Positions 1 through 7,875 of a stretch of DNA of 40,191 nt are shown here, in pieces. The notes below the pieces were generated by a model that saw nothing but the letters and a program-made list of their open reading frames with translations, ran no database searches and had not been told where the DNA came from. Position numbers and translations under genes: made by a program. The stretch spans positions 1 through 40,191 of the forward strand of contig JAUNMG010000010.1 of NCBI GenBank assembly GCA_030531905.1, read 5' to 3'. Positions within the stretch are counted from its first letter, which is position 1. Each line of letters begins with the position of its first letter. The DNA is from a bacterium (GTDB lineage: Bacteria; Bacillota_I; Bacilli_A; RF39; UBA660).

Positions 1-4
1 AAAG

Positions 5-53
5 AAAAGTAAACTTCTTTCTACTTATATTATTGTAGAAAGAGCCTACTTTT
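5..53. repeat. two-part imperfect inverted repeat at the window edge
   Basis: AAAAGTA (5-11) pairs with TACTTTT (47-53), and inside it CTTTCTAC (17-24) pairs with GTAGAAAG (35-42) around a 10-base loop. No clear U-tract follows on either strand, so it is not a convincing terminator. It may be the tail of a structured RNA or of a gene to the left of the window. I see nothing else between here and the terminator at 191. Confidence 0.4.
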
Positions 54-190
54 CCGTAATTAATAGGTATTAATTTTATATTTTTTAAAATCTCAGTATA
101 ATATATTACTTTTTAAAAACTTATTCTCAGGAAAATTTTGAAATCATATAAAGTCAAAAATTATAATAAATTAAATTTATTTTCAAAACA

Positions 191-215
191 AAAGATAGGC
201 CCTAAGGTCTATCTT
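191..215 (-). terminator. intrinsic terminator of the spore protein gene
   Basis: Read on the minus strand, AAAGATAG and CTATCTTT form the stem around a short loop, and the sequence after it is T-rich. It lies 11 bases beyond the spore protein stop codon. Confidence 0.7.
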
Positions 216-226
216 TTAAGCTATAC

Positions 227-439
227 TTACTTATTGATATAGCTTCCACTTACTTGGTTAAGTCCATTTTGAACTAAACGTCTTGTAATTTCACCACCAA
301 CTGATCCGTTTGCACGAGAAGTAGCATCTGGTCCTAAATTTACACCTAATTCATTAGCTATTTCATATTTCATTTTATCGATAGCTTGTTTAGCTCCTGG
401 AACTCTCATTTTCATACTTGAGTTATTTGAGTTAGTCAT
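227..439 (-). CDS. alpha/beta-type small acid-soluble spore protein
   Basis: This 70-residue protein belongs to the alpha/beta SASP family, which coats and protects DNA in the dormant spore and is degraded at germination by the GPR protease. The GPR cleavage region is visible as [10 protein letters not shown] (about residues 24-33), followed by the conserved [20 protein letters not shown] block in the C-terminal half. Length and layout match the family. A strong AGGAGGTG sequence (446-453) sits 6 bases before the ATG. The gene stands alone with its own terminator, as expected for a forespore gene. Upstream, GTATG (489-485) and CAATCTA (467-461) spaced by 17 resemble sigma-G elements with one mismatch, but the implied leader is very short, so I do not call this promoter. 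Presence of the gene implies an endospore former. Confidence 0.95.
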   Translation of the reverse strand: MTNSNNSSMKMRVPGAKQAIDKMKYEIANELGVNLGPDATSRANGSVGGEITRRLVQNGLNQVSGSYINK

Positions 440-513
440 TTATTTCACCTCCTACACTTATAGATTGTGAAATAAATCAAAATTCATACATAAAATTAAT
501 TGGTAATTTATAC

Positions 514-1701
514 CTATAATAAATTTTTAAATTTTTCATCTATACTATCTGAAACTTTAATAGTATAAACATTTTCTACTGCTTCATTAATCATTTGTTC
601 ATAATCAATTCTTTCTTCCATTTTTAGAGCATCTTCTAATTTAGGATTTATTACTGGATGTTTAGGAACAAACACAGTACAACAATCTTCATATGGTAAA
701 ATGCTAGTTTCATATGTATTTATTTTTCTAGCAATTTCCATAATTTCTAATTTATCTAAACATGCAACAGGTCTAATCACTGGCATATTAGTAACACTAT
801 TTATAACATTCATACTTGTTAAAGTCTGAGATGCTACTTGTCCAACACTTTCTCCATTTACTATTGCTAGTGCATGATTTTTAATAGCAAGTTTTTCCAT
901 AATACGATACATCATTCGACGCATAATTGTAATACAATAATTTGGATTTGCTTTTTTATAAATTTCTTCTTGTATTTTTGTAAAATTAACAATATGCAAA
1001 TTGATACTATCTGTATATTTAGAAAGTTTTTTCGTAAGTTCTATTACTTTATTACGAGCTTCTATACTTGTATGTGGAATTGCTTCAAAGTAAACTGCAT
1101 CTAGTTTTATACCACGTTTCATAGCAAGATATCCTGCAACTGGAGAATCAATTCCTCCACTCAACATAAGCATTGCTTTATTTTGAACGCCTGTTGGATA
1201 TCCACCACAACCTTTATATCCTTTAGTATATATATAAGAATGATACTCTCTAACTTCAACATTTACTAAAATATCAGGATTGTGAACATCAACTTTTATA
1301 TTCTCAATATTTTTTAATAAATATGAACCTAACATTGGATTTATTTCAGTGCTTCTATAAGGGAAACTCTTATCACTTCTCTTTGTTTCGATTTTAAAAG
1401 TTTTAAAGTCTTCGCTTTTCATCATTTCAAGCAATTTTTCTTTAATAGTATCTATATTAGTATCTACAATTGTCGCAATATGATACATATGGATACCAAA
1501 GATATGATTAATAACATCTTTGATATCATCTAATTCTTCATCCTTAAATTCTATATACATTCTAGAAATATCTTTTTTTATTTTTACATCATAATTTTTT
1601 AATTTATTTTTAATATTATTATATAAAGTATTTACAAAAAAATTACGGTTTTGTTTTTTAGTTGTAAGTTCTCCATATTTAATTAATATAACTTTATCCA
1701 T
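514..1701 (-). CDS. thiI: tRNA 4-thiouridine sulfurtransferase ThiI
   Basis: ThiI makes 4-thiouridine at position 8 of tRNA and in many bacteria also feeds sulfur to thiamine synthesis. The 395-residue protein has an N-terminal ferredoxin-like and THUMP region (about 1-165), then the PP-loop adenylating motif SGGIDSP (about 181-187) and the conserved PYEDCCTVFVPKHP segment with candidate catalytic cysteines. It lacks the rhodanese extension of the enterobacterial enzyme, as is normal in Firmicutes. I chose the ATG at 1701 over one six codons upstream because GGAGTGA lies about 6-8 bases before it. It follows ezrA, from which a hairpin terminator separates it. In Bacillus a cysteine desulfurase gene (nifZ) sits next to thiI; here it is absent, so sulfur must come from a desulfurase encoded elsewhere. 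Confidence 0.95.
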   Translation of the reverse strand: MDKVILIKYGELTTKKQNRNFFVNTLYNNIKNKLKNYDVKIKKDISRMYIEFKDEELDDIKDVINHIFGIHMYHIATIVDTNIDTIKEKLLEMMKSEDFKTFKIETKRSDKSFPYRSTEINPMLGSYLLKNIENIKVDVHNPDILVNVEVREYHSYIYTKGYKGCGGYPTGVQNKAMLMLSGGIDSPVAGYLAMKRGIKLDAVYFEAIPHTSIEARNKVIELTKKLSKYTDSINLHIVNFTKIQEEIYKKANPNYCITIMRRMMYRIMEKLAIKNHALAIVNGESVGQVASQTLTSMNVINSVTNMPVIRPVACLDKLEIMEIARKINTYETSILPYEDCCTVFVPKHPVINPKLEDALKMEERIDYEQMINEAVENVYTIKVSDSIDEKFKNLL

Positions 1702-1749
1702 ATACTTCACTCCAAACATCTATATTTTAACATAGTTTTATTTTTAAAA

Positions 1750-1779
1750 AAAGAAAAATCTACATGTAATCATGCAGAT
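1750..1779 (-). terminator. terminator between ezrA and thiI
   Basis: On the minus strand ATCTGCATG and CATGTAGAT (1758-1779) form a 9-bp stem with one G-U pair and a 4-base loop, followed by a T-rich run. It overlaps the ezrA stop codon, so thiI is probably transcribed only by read-through or from its own promoter. Confidence 0.75.
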
Positions 1780-3491
1780 TAATTATCGTAAATAGCTAAC
1801 ATTTTTTTATAAATACCATCATCTACTAAAGCACAAGTCTTTAAAACAGTATCAAGTGATTTCTTATATTCACCTTTATAGAAATAAGCTTCTGCTTTTT
1901 TTAGTCCTGTTTCAACCTCATCATAATATGCGCGGTATCTATTACTATAAACAATACACTTTTCAGCTAGAGTAGCAGTTTTTATCATTTCATTAGTAGT
2001 GTTATATAATTTTAAAACTAAATCTCTTGCTGTATCAACTCTTGTATTTAATGTTTTTATAACTATTGGTTTTCTTTCTAATTCTTTAATAACTTCTAAA
2101 ATAGCTTCATTTGCTTCTTTTAATTCTACAAAGTAATTATCAGATATAATTGGTAATTTATAACTACGCATCTTTTCTTTAGAAGCTTTTAGGAATTGTT
2201 CAATATCTTTTAATTGTTCTCTGGCACGTTCTTCATCATCATGTAAATTACCAAGTGATTTTAAGGCTCTATCTAAATCTTCTTCCATCACTTTCAATCT
2301 ATTCATTAACTCTTCAATATCTTTTTGAAGCATAGAATAAGGACAAGATTCAGCTCCAACTTTACCAGTAATATTTTTGTAATCATCATTAATTACTACT
2401 AAAGTTTTTTTAACCTCATTGATAGTTTCTAAATCTTTTTCATTCAAATCATACATATTCTTAATATCATCTAATTGAAGAAAAAGTTCTTCTACTATTT
2501 TATTTGTCTTAGTAATTTTTTTATTGAAATCATTTTCTATTTCTTCATAAACCTTTTTACTTAATCTTTCTTTTTCAAAATCAACAAATAGTGAATCTAA
2601 ATAATCTAAGATAGTTTTTAATTCAAACATACAATCTTCTAGATTAAGGATTTTTACTTTATCTAAGATTTTACCAATATTTTTTTGTGATTCTTCTATA
2701 TTATAAGGAATATTTAAATAATCAAGCGGATAACCTTCATTTGTCATATTATCATATACATCTTGAATTTCTTTGATACGTTTTGGGATTAACTGTTTAG
2801 CCATTAATAGAACATCTGGAGTTTCATCAACAATTATCTGCATGTGATTAATCATAGCATCAAGTGCTTTAACAATGTGTACAACTTCAGTATAATCATT
2901 TTTTTCCATTACTTTTTCAAAATCCAGGAAGTTCTTTTCTATATTTTCAAGTTGTAAATCAATAGCTTCTTGCATATCATCATATAAGTTTTTATGTTTT
3001 TGATATTCAGCATTCAATCTACGATATTTTGCTTTTAATTTAGTAACAATACTACGATATTTTTCCTCACTCAAAGTTATTTCTTTGATTTCATCAAGTA
3101 AGTTATCAGTTTTTTCTTTTGTCTTATAAATTTCTAATTCAATAGTTGCTATCTTACTAGTCGCATTTTTAAATTCTTTTTTTTCTAGAAGTACATCCAA
3201 ATCTATCAATAAATCATCTATTTTCATAATGTCATTTTCTTTGATAGATATAAATTTTGCTTGCCAATTATCATATTTTTCTTCCATCATTTCATTTTTA
3301 ATAATTGGCTCTATTTTAGATAATTCAAGTAAAATTGGTGTACTTGTAATTAAATTTTTATCTACTTCTAACTCTTTGGCTTTATTTACATAGATCTTTT
3401 TTTCTTGGCGTCTAACAAAAAGAAACCATAATATAGTTATTATCAAACATATAATTGCAGTCGTTATAATTACTAATATTTGTCCTTCCAT
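1779..3491 (-). CDS. ezrA: septation ring formation regulator EzrA
   Basis: EzrA is a membrane-anchored spectrin-like protein of Bacilli that regulates FtsZ ring assembly and coordinates division with cell wall synthesis. The 570-residue protein (B. subtilis EzrA is about 560) has one N-terminal transmembrane segment (about residues 5-27), a short basic stretch, and then almost entirely alpha-helical, highly charged coiled-coil repeats, all on the cytoplasmic side. The ATG at 3491 is preceded by AGAGGTG at 6 bases; an in-frame GTG at 3500 overlaps that ribosome binding site and is unlikely to be used. The ezrA-thiI neighbourhood matches that in Bacillus apart from the missing desulfurase. A possible extended -10 TGGTAAAAT lies just upstream. 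The family is characteristic of Bacilli, not Clostridia. Confidence 0.93.
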   Translation of the reverse strand: MEGQILVIITTAIICLIITILWFLFVRRQEKKIYVNKAKELEVDKNLITSTPILLELSKIEPIIKNEMMEEKYDNWQAKFISIKENDIMKIDDLLIDLDVLLEKKEFKNATSKIATIELEIYKTKEKTDNLLDEIKEITLSEEKYRSIVTKLKAKYRRLNAEYQKHKNLYDDMQEAIDLQLENIEKNFLDFEKVMEKNDYTEVVHIVKALDAMINHMQIIVDETPDVLLMAKQLIPKRIKEIQDVYDNMTNEGYPLDYLNIPYNIEESQKNIGKILDKVKILNLEDCMFELKTILDYLDSLFVDFEKERLSKKVYEEIENDFNKKITKTNKIVEELFLQLDDIKNMYDLNEKDLETINEVKKTLVVINDDYKNITGKVGAESCPYSMLQKDIEELMNRLKVMEEDLDRALKSLGNLHDDEERAREQLKDIEQFLKASKEKMRSYKLPIISDNYFVELKEANEAILEVIKELERKPIVIKTLNTRVDTARDLVLKLYNTTNEMIKTATLAEKCIVYSNRYRAYYDEVETGLKKAEAYFYKGEYKKSLDTVLKTCALVDDGIYKKMLAIYDN

Positions 3492-3690
3492 ATTATACAC
3501 CTCTTATCATAGATAATTTTACCACATCAAGAATTAATTTTCTACAACTTTTCGAAAATTGTAAAAAATTGTAATTTATAGTAATTATTCTTTATTTTTT
3601 ATCAAGATAATATCATAATCTTTTTTCTAAAATTTATCTTATTTTAACGGTGTAGTAATCTTTATAGGAACATTTAGTTGTTGGGTGTCT

Positions 3691-3716
3691 ACCTCTAATC
3701 TTTATAGAGATGAGGT
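3691..3716 (+). promoter_or_regulatory. hairpin hiding the ribosome binding site of toxin 1
   Basis: ACCTC (3691-3695) pairs with GAGGT (3712-3716), and inside it AUCU pairs with AGAU. The GAGG ribosome binding site of the peptide at 3723 is therefore inside the stem, as in many type I toxin messengers. The equivalent element in module 2 lies at 22696-22717. Confidence 0.65.
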
Positions 3717-3722
3717 TTGGTA

Positions 3723-3818
3723 ATGATGAAGAAAAGAACTTTTATTATAAAAGTCCTTCGCTACATTACTATCATTTTATCTCTTATTATCGTTATGATA
3801 ATAGTAATAAAAAAATGA
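3723..3818 (+). CDS. short hydrophobic peptide, putative type I toxin (module 1)
   Basis: This 31-codon frame starts ATG ATG AAG and encodes a peptide beginning MMKKRTF, with a strongly hydrophobic segment rich in Ile, Leu and Val at about residues 14-29 and a Lys-Lys end. A single membrane-spanning helix with basic ends is typical of type I toxins, which insert into the inner membrane. GAGG (3712-3715) lies 7 bases before the first ATG but is buried in a hairpin. Read from the plus strand, the transcript would start near 3660; a TGTAGT at the expected -10 place matches the module 2 promoter position, but I find no good -35. It ends in TGA, the only TGA stop among my calls; if TGA were read through, the frame would run to TAA at 3858-3860. 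I do not recognise the peptide as Fst, TxpA or BsrG. Function is inferred from architecture. Confidence 0.62.
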   Translation: MMKKRTFIIKVLRYITIILSLIIVMIIVIKK

Positions 3819-3849
3819 CACTTAATTCAAAGTAATTGAATTAAATGTC
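3809..3849 (-). terminator. terminator of antisense RNA 1
   Basis: On the minus strand GACATTTAATTCAA and TTGAATTAAGTGTC form a 14-bp stem (one G-U pair) with a 5-base loop, followed by ATTTTTTTATT. The same hairpin read on the plus strand has a C-A mismatch and no U-tract, so termination is directional. It overlaps the stop codon of the peptide gene. Confidence 0.85.
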
Positions 3850-3927
3850 GTCCTAATTAATTTTGGGTAGACATTTAACTTTGTCAAACTGAATGTTTCC
3901 TTTTTATTTTATGCAAATTCTCTTGCT
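3809..3927 (-). ncRNA. putative antisense antitoxin RNA (module 1)
   Basis: A minus-strand RNA of about 120 nt is implied by a promoter at 3934-3961 and a strong terminator at 3809-3849. It starts with GTATTCAG just after the -10, forms a small 5' hairpin (GCAA 3926-3923 with TTGC 3916-3913), carries the stretch CATAAAATAAAAA also found in module 2, and is fully complementary to the 3' part of the toxin transcript, including the 3' arm that would otherwise pair with the toxin 5' end. It ends at the toxin stop codon. Role inferred from position and complementarity. Confidence 0.62.
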
Positions 3928-3933
3928 GAATAC

Positions 3934-3961
3934 ATGATAAGATAAAAAAAGCTTTGTACAA
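3934..3961 (-). promoter_or_regulatory. promoter of antisense RNA 1
   Basis: Minus strand: TTGTAC (3961-3956), 16-base spacer, TATCAT (3939-3934), then GTATTCAG. The -10 and start region match module 2 closely (TATTAT, then GTATACAG). Confidence 0.65.
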
Positions 3962-4023
3962 GTGCTCTTTTTGAGTTCTAATGATTAAATCGTTGTTTTT
4001 TTTCACAGAAAGTATCATAAAAC

Positions 4024-4053
4024 TTGACTTTTTCCTATATTTTATAATATAAT
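4024..4053 (+). promoter_or_regulatory. sigma-A promoter of rpsD
   Basis: TTGACT (4024-4029), 18-base spacer, TATAAT (4048-4053). A start near 4060 would give a leader of about 145 bases before rpsD. Confidence 0.7.
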
Positions 4054-4059
4054 TAGTAG

Positions 4060-4194
4060 TGCATATTGACTTAGATGGCAGATTTAGAGTTCTTTAATGT
4101 GTTTTTAGTTGGTTAGTAACCGAAGCCATTAGGTGAATAAAAACTCCCTAAAGTTCGACTAAATTGATTTAAGTATTTATGTAATATTTTAGAA
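4060..4194 (+). promoter_or_regulatory. structured leader of rpsD, probable S4 autoregulatory RNA
   Basis: The long leader contains GGTTAGTAACC (a tight hairpin) and an outer pairing of TTTAGAGTT with AACTCCCTAAA (CC bulge). In Bacilli the S4 protein represses its own messenger by binding a pseudoknotted leader in this position; structure and location fit, but I could not test the match to the known model. Confidence 0.55.
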
Positions 4195-4206
4195 AGGAGA
4201 AATATT

Positions 4207-4809
4207 ATGTCAAGATATACTGGATCAGAATATAAAAGAGCTCGTCGTGTTGGTTTTTCAATTTCAGAAACTGGTAAAGAATTAGCTCGTCGTCCATATG
4301 GTCCTGGTCAACATGGTAATGCTCGTAAGGGTAAATTATCTGACTATGGTATCCAATTAAAAGAAAAACAAAAAGTTAGATTTATGTATGGACTTAGCGA
4401 AAGACAATTTAGAAAAACTTTTGATGAAGCTTCTAAAATACAAGGTATTCACGGTACAAACTTCTTAAGACTTCTTGAATCAAGACTTGATAACTTAGTT
4501 TATCGTATTGGATTTGCTTCAACTAGACGTGGTGCTAGACAATTAGTTAACCATGGTCATGTTACTGTTAATGGTAAAAAAGTTGATATTCCATCATACA
4601 GAGTTAAAGTTGGAGATGTTATTTCTTTAAAGGATAAAGATAAAGAATTAAAGGTTGTACTTGATTCATTAGCTAAAGTTACTAAGAGAGTAGAATTCAT
4701 TAATTATGATGATAAGAAAATGGAAGCTACTTATGTTAGACTTCCTGAAAGAGGAGAACTTAACGCTGATATTAATGAAGCATTAATCGTTGAATTCTAT
4801 AACAAGTAA
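4207..4809 (+). CDS. rpsD: 30S ribosomal protein S4
   Basis: S4 binds 16S rRNA early in assembly of the small subunit body and contributes to translational fidelity. The 200-residue length equals that of B. subtilis S4, and the start [14 protein letters not shown] and the [10 protein letters not shown] segment are characteristic. The S4 RNA-binding domain lies at about 92-150 ([20 protein letters not shown], then [13 protein letters not shown]). No zinc-binding cysteines are present, so this is the cysteine-free form. GGAG sits 7 bases before the ATG. The gene is alone, with its own promoter, a long leader likely used for autoregulation, and a bidirectional terminator shared with the convergent phosphatase gene. 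In many Firmicutes rpsD is likewise separate from the main ribosomal operons. Confidence 0.98.
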   Translation: MSRYTGSEYKRARRVGFSISETGKELARRPYGPGQHGNARKGKLSDYGIQLKEKQKVRFMYGLSERQFRKTFDEASKIQGIHGTNFLRLLESRLDNLVYRIGFASTRRGARQLVNHGHVTVNGKKVDIPSYRVKVGDVISLKDKDKELKVVLDSLAKVTKRVEFINYDDKKMEATYVRLPERGELNADINEALIVEFYNK

Positions 4810-4822
4810 TTTGTTAATATTA

Positions 4823-4850
4823 AAACTCGGAAAATTTTACTCCGAGTTTT
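4823..4850. terminator. bidirectional terminator between rpsD and the phosphatase gene
   Basis: AAACTCGGA (4823-4831) pairs with TCCGAGTTT (4841-4849), with T-runs on both strands. It separates two convergent genes. Confidence 0.88.
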
Positions 4851-5393
4851 TTATTTGTCTTTATATTCTAAAGTTTCACAAAAACAATTATCTACTTTAA
4901 ATTTAAGCATGTTACTATTTTTATCAGTATTACTAATTATATGATGAAGAGCTCTAGTAACTGCTCCATGTGAAACTACTAATACTGATTTATCTTTATA
5001 CTTTTCACTTATATATGATAAAAATTCTTCACATCTTTTAAAAATTGTTTGAATACTTTCTACATCTAAATCATTGCTATTCAAATTATAATCCCAATAT
5101 TTTTTAGAATTATATAAAGAAACATCTTTTCCTTCTAACTGGCCCATATTTCTTTCAATAAGACGATCATCTCTTATTATTTCAACTCTATCGCCTACTA
5201 AAATCATGGCTGTTTCCATGGCACGAATAAGTGGAGATGAAAAGCATATATCAAAATTAGTATCTTTTAATCTTTGTTTTAGAGTAGTAGCTTGCTTTCT
5301 ACCTGTATCATTTAATGGTATATTAGAAACTCCTTGCAGAATTTTTGCATTATTATAATCAGTTTGTCCATGTCTTACTAATGTTATTTGCAT
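4851..5393 (-). CDS. histidine phosphatase family protein (phosphoglycerate mutase-like)
   Basis: A 180-residue member of the RHG histidine phosphatase superfamily, close to the small GpmB/CobC-like phosphatases. The phospho-accepting histidine is His8 in TLVRHGQTDYN; the second catalytic histidine is His142 in VVSHGAVTRAL, and the acidic partner is probably Glu80 in LIERNMGQLEG. The substrate cannot be told from sequence; a cofactor-dependent glycolytic mutase is less likely because those are longer. Its ATG follows the stop codon of the exported propeller gene directly (TAG-ATG) and its ribosome binding site GAGGTG lies inside that gene, so the two are translationally coupled. It is the last gene of the tyrosine T-box operon and ends at a bidirectional terminator. 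Confidence 0.88.
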   Translation of the reverse strand: MQITLVRHGQTDYNNAKILQGVSNIPLNDTGRKQATTLKQRLKDTNFDICFSSPLIRAMETAMILVGDRVEIIRDDRLIERNMGQLEGKDVSLYNSKKYWDYNLNSNDLDVESIQTIFKRCEEFLSYISEKYKDKSVLVVSHGAVTRALHHIISNTDKNSNMLKFKVDNCFCETLEYKDK

Positions 5394-6611
5394 CTATTTC
5401 ACCTCTATTAACTTTCCACTTTCTGTATATGTTATAAACTTTGACATATAGTTATTTTTATAAGTTGAATAACCACTAAGTACATATTTACCATTTATAT
5501 TTTTAATATCTGTTAAATAATCATCTTCACTATTACCATAATTTTCTATTAATAACTTTTTTAGTGAAGTATTATATTTAGCAAGTATTCCATCATATGA
5601 AAATACATTCAGACTACTTGTTGATTTCTTTTTATTATAGATACCTGTTTGTCCAATAATTACGAGGTTAGATTTATCATCAAGAATAATCTTATTAAAT
5701 CTTTCCATACCTTTTCCTCTATAACTATTTTCTATTATTTTATTTAAATCTTTATCATATTTAACAATTAAAGCATCAGTATCATAACTATTTTCATCGT
5801 CTTTAACTTTTTTAGAACCAACAACATATAAATAATCATTGTCTGTTGTTACTCCTGTAAAACCAAATGTATCAGTGATTTTATATGTTGCAGTATCAAT
5901 ATAATTACCATCTAAATCATATTTAGAAATAATTCCTAGACGAGAAGAGTCTTTACCTACTACATAAATATTATTATCTAAAATAAGTAAATCGTTATAA
6001 ATACCTGATTTAGAACCACCATAATTTTTCTTCCAAATTTCTTTTAAATCTTTATCATATTTTATGATAAAGGCTCCACCTTCTGTTGATGTTCCAAGAA
6101 CCATATTTTCGTAAATACTTTGCCCAATAACAATATATCCATCATCTACTACTAATAAGTTAGTAAATTTAGAATTACCTAAAACTTGGAAATCATTTTT
6201 ATCGATGACATTTCCTTCTTTATCATATTTTACTATCAAAGCACTTCTTAAAGAAGACTTATGTTCTTTCTTATTTGCCTCATAATTACCAACGGCTACA
6301 TAACTATCATTATCTTTTTTTACTGCTATAAAACTACTTCTATATTTAGTATTGTAAAATTTTTCCCATTTCTTTTCATATTTGTCATTATATAGAGCAA
6401 TTTTTGCTTTTTCATAAGATTCTTTGTTATCAGTATTACTTCCAACTGCAATAATATCATCATCACTTTTTTCAAACGAATTAATACTATCAAAGAAAGC
6501 TTTTTCTTTCTTTGTTAACTTACCCTTAACTAGAATTACTATATCTATAAGTAAAACAATAAGACAAATAATAACTATTATGTTTCTAATTTTTTTAAAC
6601 TTCTCATTCAT
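5394..6611 (-). CDS. membrane-anchored extracellular beta-propeller-like protein
   Basis: The 405-residue protein has one N-terminal transmembrane anchor (about residues 10-30, mostly Ile, Val and Leu) with basic residues before it, so the bulk is outside the cell. The rest is made of repeats of about 50 residues with the pattern D-x-Y-hydrophobic-VVG followed later by IVKYDKDLN-like strands, recurring at least six times. This is the look of a beta-propeller. Sequence alone does not reveal a catalytic site, and I know no function for it. It starts 13 bases after tyrS ends, with GAAGGTG as ribosome binding site, and is coupled to the phosphatase downstream. Its expression should therefore respond to tyrosine charging through the T-box. 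Confidence 0.75.
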   Translation of the reverse strand: MNEKFKKIRNIIVIICLIVLLIDIVILVKGKLTKKEKAFFDSINSFEKSDDDIIAVGSNTDNKESYEKAKIALYNDKYEKKWEKFYNTKYRSSFIAVKKDNDSYVAVGNYEANKKEHKSSLRSALIVKYDKEGNVIDKNDFQVLGNSKFTNLLVVDDGYIVIGQSIYENMVLGTSTEGGAFIIKYDKDLKEIWKKNYGGSKSGIYNDLLILDNNIYVVGKDSSRLGIISKYDLDGNYIDTATYKITDTFGFTGVTTDNDYLYVVGSKKVKDDENSYDTDALIVKYDKDLNKIIENSYRGKGMERFNKIILDDKSNLVIIGQTGIYNKKKSTSSLNVFSYDGILAKYNTSLKKLLIENYGNSEDDYLTDIKNINGKYVLSGYSTYKNNYMSKFITYTESGKLIEVK

Positions 6612-6624
6612 ATAGTTTCACCTT

Positions 6625-7857
6625 CTATATAAATTTTAAAATATAATATTTTTTCTTTCCTCTTCTAATAACTATATATTTTTGTTCTATAGCTACACTT
6701 TTTGTAACTAGAAAATTATAAGATTCTACTTTATCACCATTCAAAGTGATAGATTTATTATCAATAAACTCTCTTGCTTCACGTTTACTCTTACAAATTT
6801 CTTCATCTACTAATAAATCAACTATTGTTTTTTCTTCTGTTAACTCTTTAGCATCTAATCCCTTAAATGCTAATTCTATTTCATTGGCATTTAATTTTTT
6901 GATATCTCCGCTAAATAAAGCTTCACTTATCTCAATTGCTTCTTTGAAAGAATTCTCTCCATGTAAATCAGTTATTATACACTCAGCTAATTTCTTTTGA
7001 GCAAGTCTTTTTTCTGGTTGTTTTTTATGTTCTTCCATAACACTATCAATTTCTTCGGGTGTTAGGAAGGTAAAGACTTTTAAATATTCATATACTTTAG
7101 CATCATCTGTATTAATTAAATATTGATATAATTCATAAGATGATGTTTTTTCTTCATTTAACCATAAAGCATTTCCTTCACTCTTACCAAATTTTTTACC
7201 AGTAGAATCAAGGATTAATGGCATTGTAAAAGCATAAGCTTCTTTTCCTGTCATTTTTCTAATTAAATCAATTCCTGTTGTGATATTTCCCCATTGATCA
7301 GAACCTGCTGCTTGCATAATACAATTTTTTTCTCTAAATAAATGCAAGAAATCATATCCTTGAATTAAAGTATAAGAAAACTCTGCAAAAGTTATTCCTG
7401 TATCTAATCTTCTTCTGATGATATCTTTATCTAACATATAATTAACATTAATATATTTACCAACATCTCGTAAGAAATCTATAAAGTCAAATTTACTAAT
7501 CCAATCATAATTGTTAACAACTTCGACATTTCCGTTAAATAGGTTATTTACTTGAGTTCTAATCCCATCTAAATTTTTTTCAACAGCTTCTTTTGAGATG
7601 ATTTCACGTTCTGCTGTAGGTCTAGGATCACCAATAAGTCCTGTTGCTCCTCCTACTAAAAGTATAGGATGATGTCCCATTTTAGCTAATCTTTTAGCTG
7701 TAACTAAAGAACTATAGTGTCCTAAGTGAAGACTGTCAGCTGTAGGATCTGTTCCCCAATAAAAGGTAATAGATTCATTATTAATCTTATCTTTTAAGTC
7801 TTCTCCTGCTGTATTCTTAATTAAACCTCTCCATTCTAATTCTTCCCAATTTGTCAT
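6625..7857 (-). CDS. tyrS: tyrosyl-tRNA synthetase
   Basis: Class I synthetase that charges tRNA-Tyr in the cytoplasm. The 410-residue protein has the HIGH-type signature HLGH (residues 44-47), the tyrosine-site region YDFLHLF and QAAGSDQWGN, the KMSKS-type loop KFGKSEGNALW and a C-terminal S4-like RNA-binding domain (about 340-400; KSKREAREFIDNKSITLNG). I chose the ATG at 7857: GGAGG lies 8 bases upstream, and the frame upstream belongs to the leader terminator region. A T-box leader with a UAC specifier precedes it, confirming the tyrosine assignment independently. Two further genes follow within 13 bases. Confidence 0.97.
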   Translation of the reverse strand: MTNWEELEWRGLIKNTAGEDLKDKINNESITFYWGTDPTADSLHLGHYSSLVTAKRLAKMGHHPILLVGGATGLIGDPRPTAEREIISKEAVEKNLDGIRTQVNNLFNGNVEVVNNYDWISKFDFIDFLRDVGKYINVNYMLDKDIIRRRLDTGITFAEFSYTLIQGYDFLHLFREKNCIMQAAGSDQWGNITTGIDLIRKMTGKEAYAFTMPLILDSTGKKFGKSEGNALWLNEEKTSSYELYQYLINTDDAKVYEYLKVFTFLTPEEIDSVMEEHKKQPEKRLAQKKLAECIITDLHGENSFKEAIEISEALFSGDIKKLNANEIELAFKGLDAKELTEEKTIVDLLVDEEICKSKREAREFIDNKSITLNGDKVESYNFLVTKSVAIEQKYIVIRRGKKKYYILKFI

Positions 7858-7875
7858 TTTAAAATCCTCCTTTAA

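Larger units (their letters stand above)
3667..3900 (+). repeat. inverted-repeat arms enclosing toxin-antitoxin module 1
   Basis: In the plus-strand RNA, 3667-3679 (GGAACATTTAGTT) can pair with 3887-3900 (AACTGAATGTTTCC) with one bulge, and 3680-3693 (GTTGGGTGTCTACC) with 3866-3879 (GGTAGACATTTAAC) over 14 bp. Four pairs are G-U and exist only in the plus-strand transcript, which favours an RNA structure over transposon ends. The 3' arm is followed by TTTTTATTTT. The arms resemble those at 22536-22568 and 22716-22743. Confidence 0.75.

Noticed and set aside
3667-3900. The two inverted-repeat modules as miniature transposable elements
   Set aside because: The arms contain G-U pairs valid on one RNA strand only, no target site duplications are visible, and each copy has promoters, a terminator and a ribosome binding site. 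A mobile origin is not excluded, but RNA function explains more.
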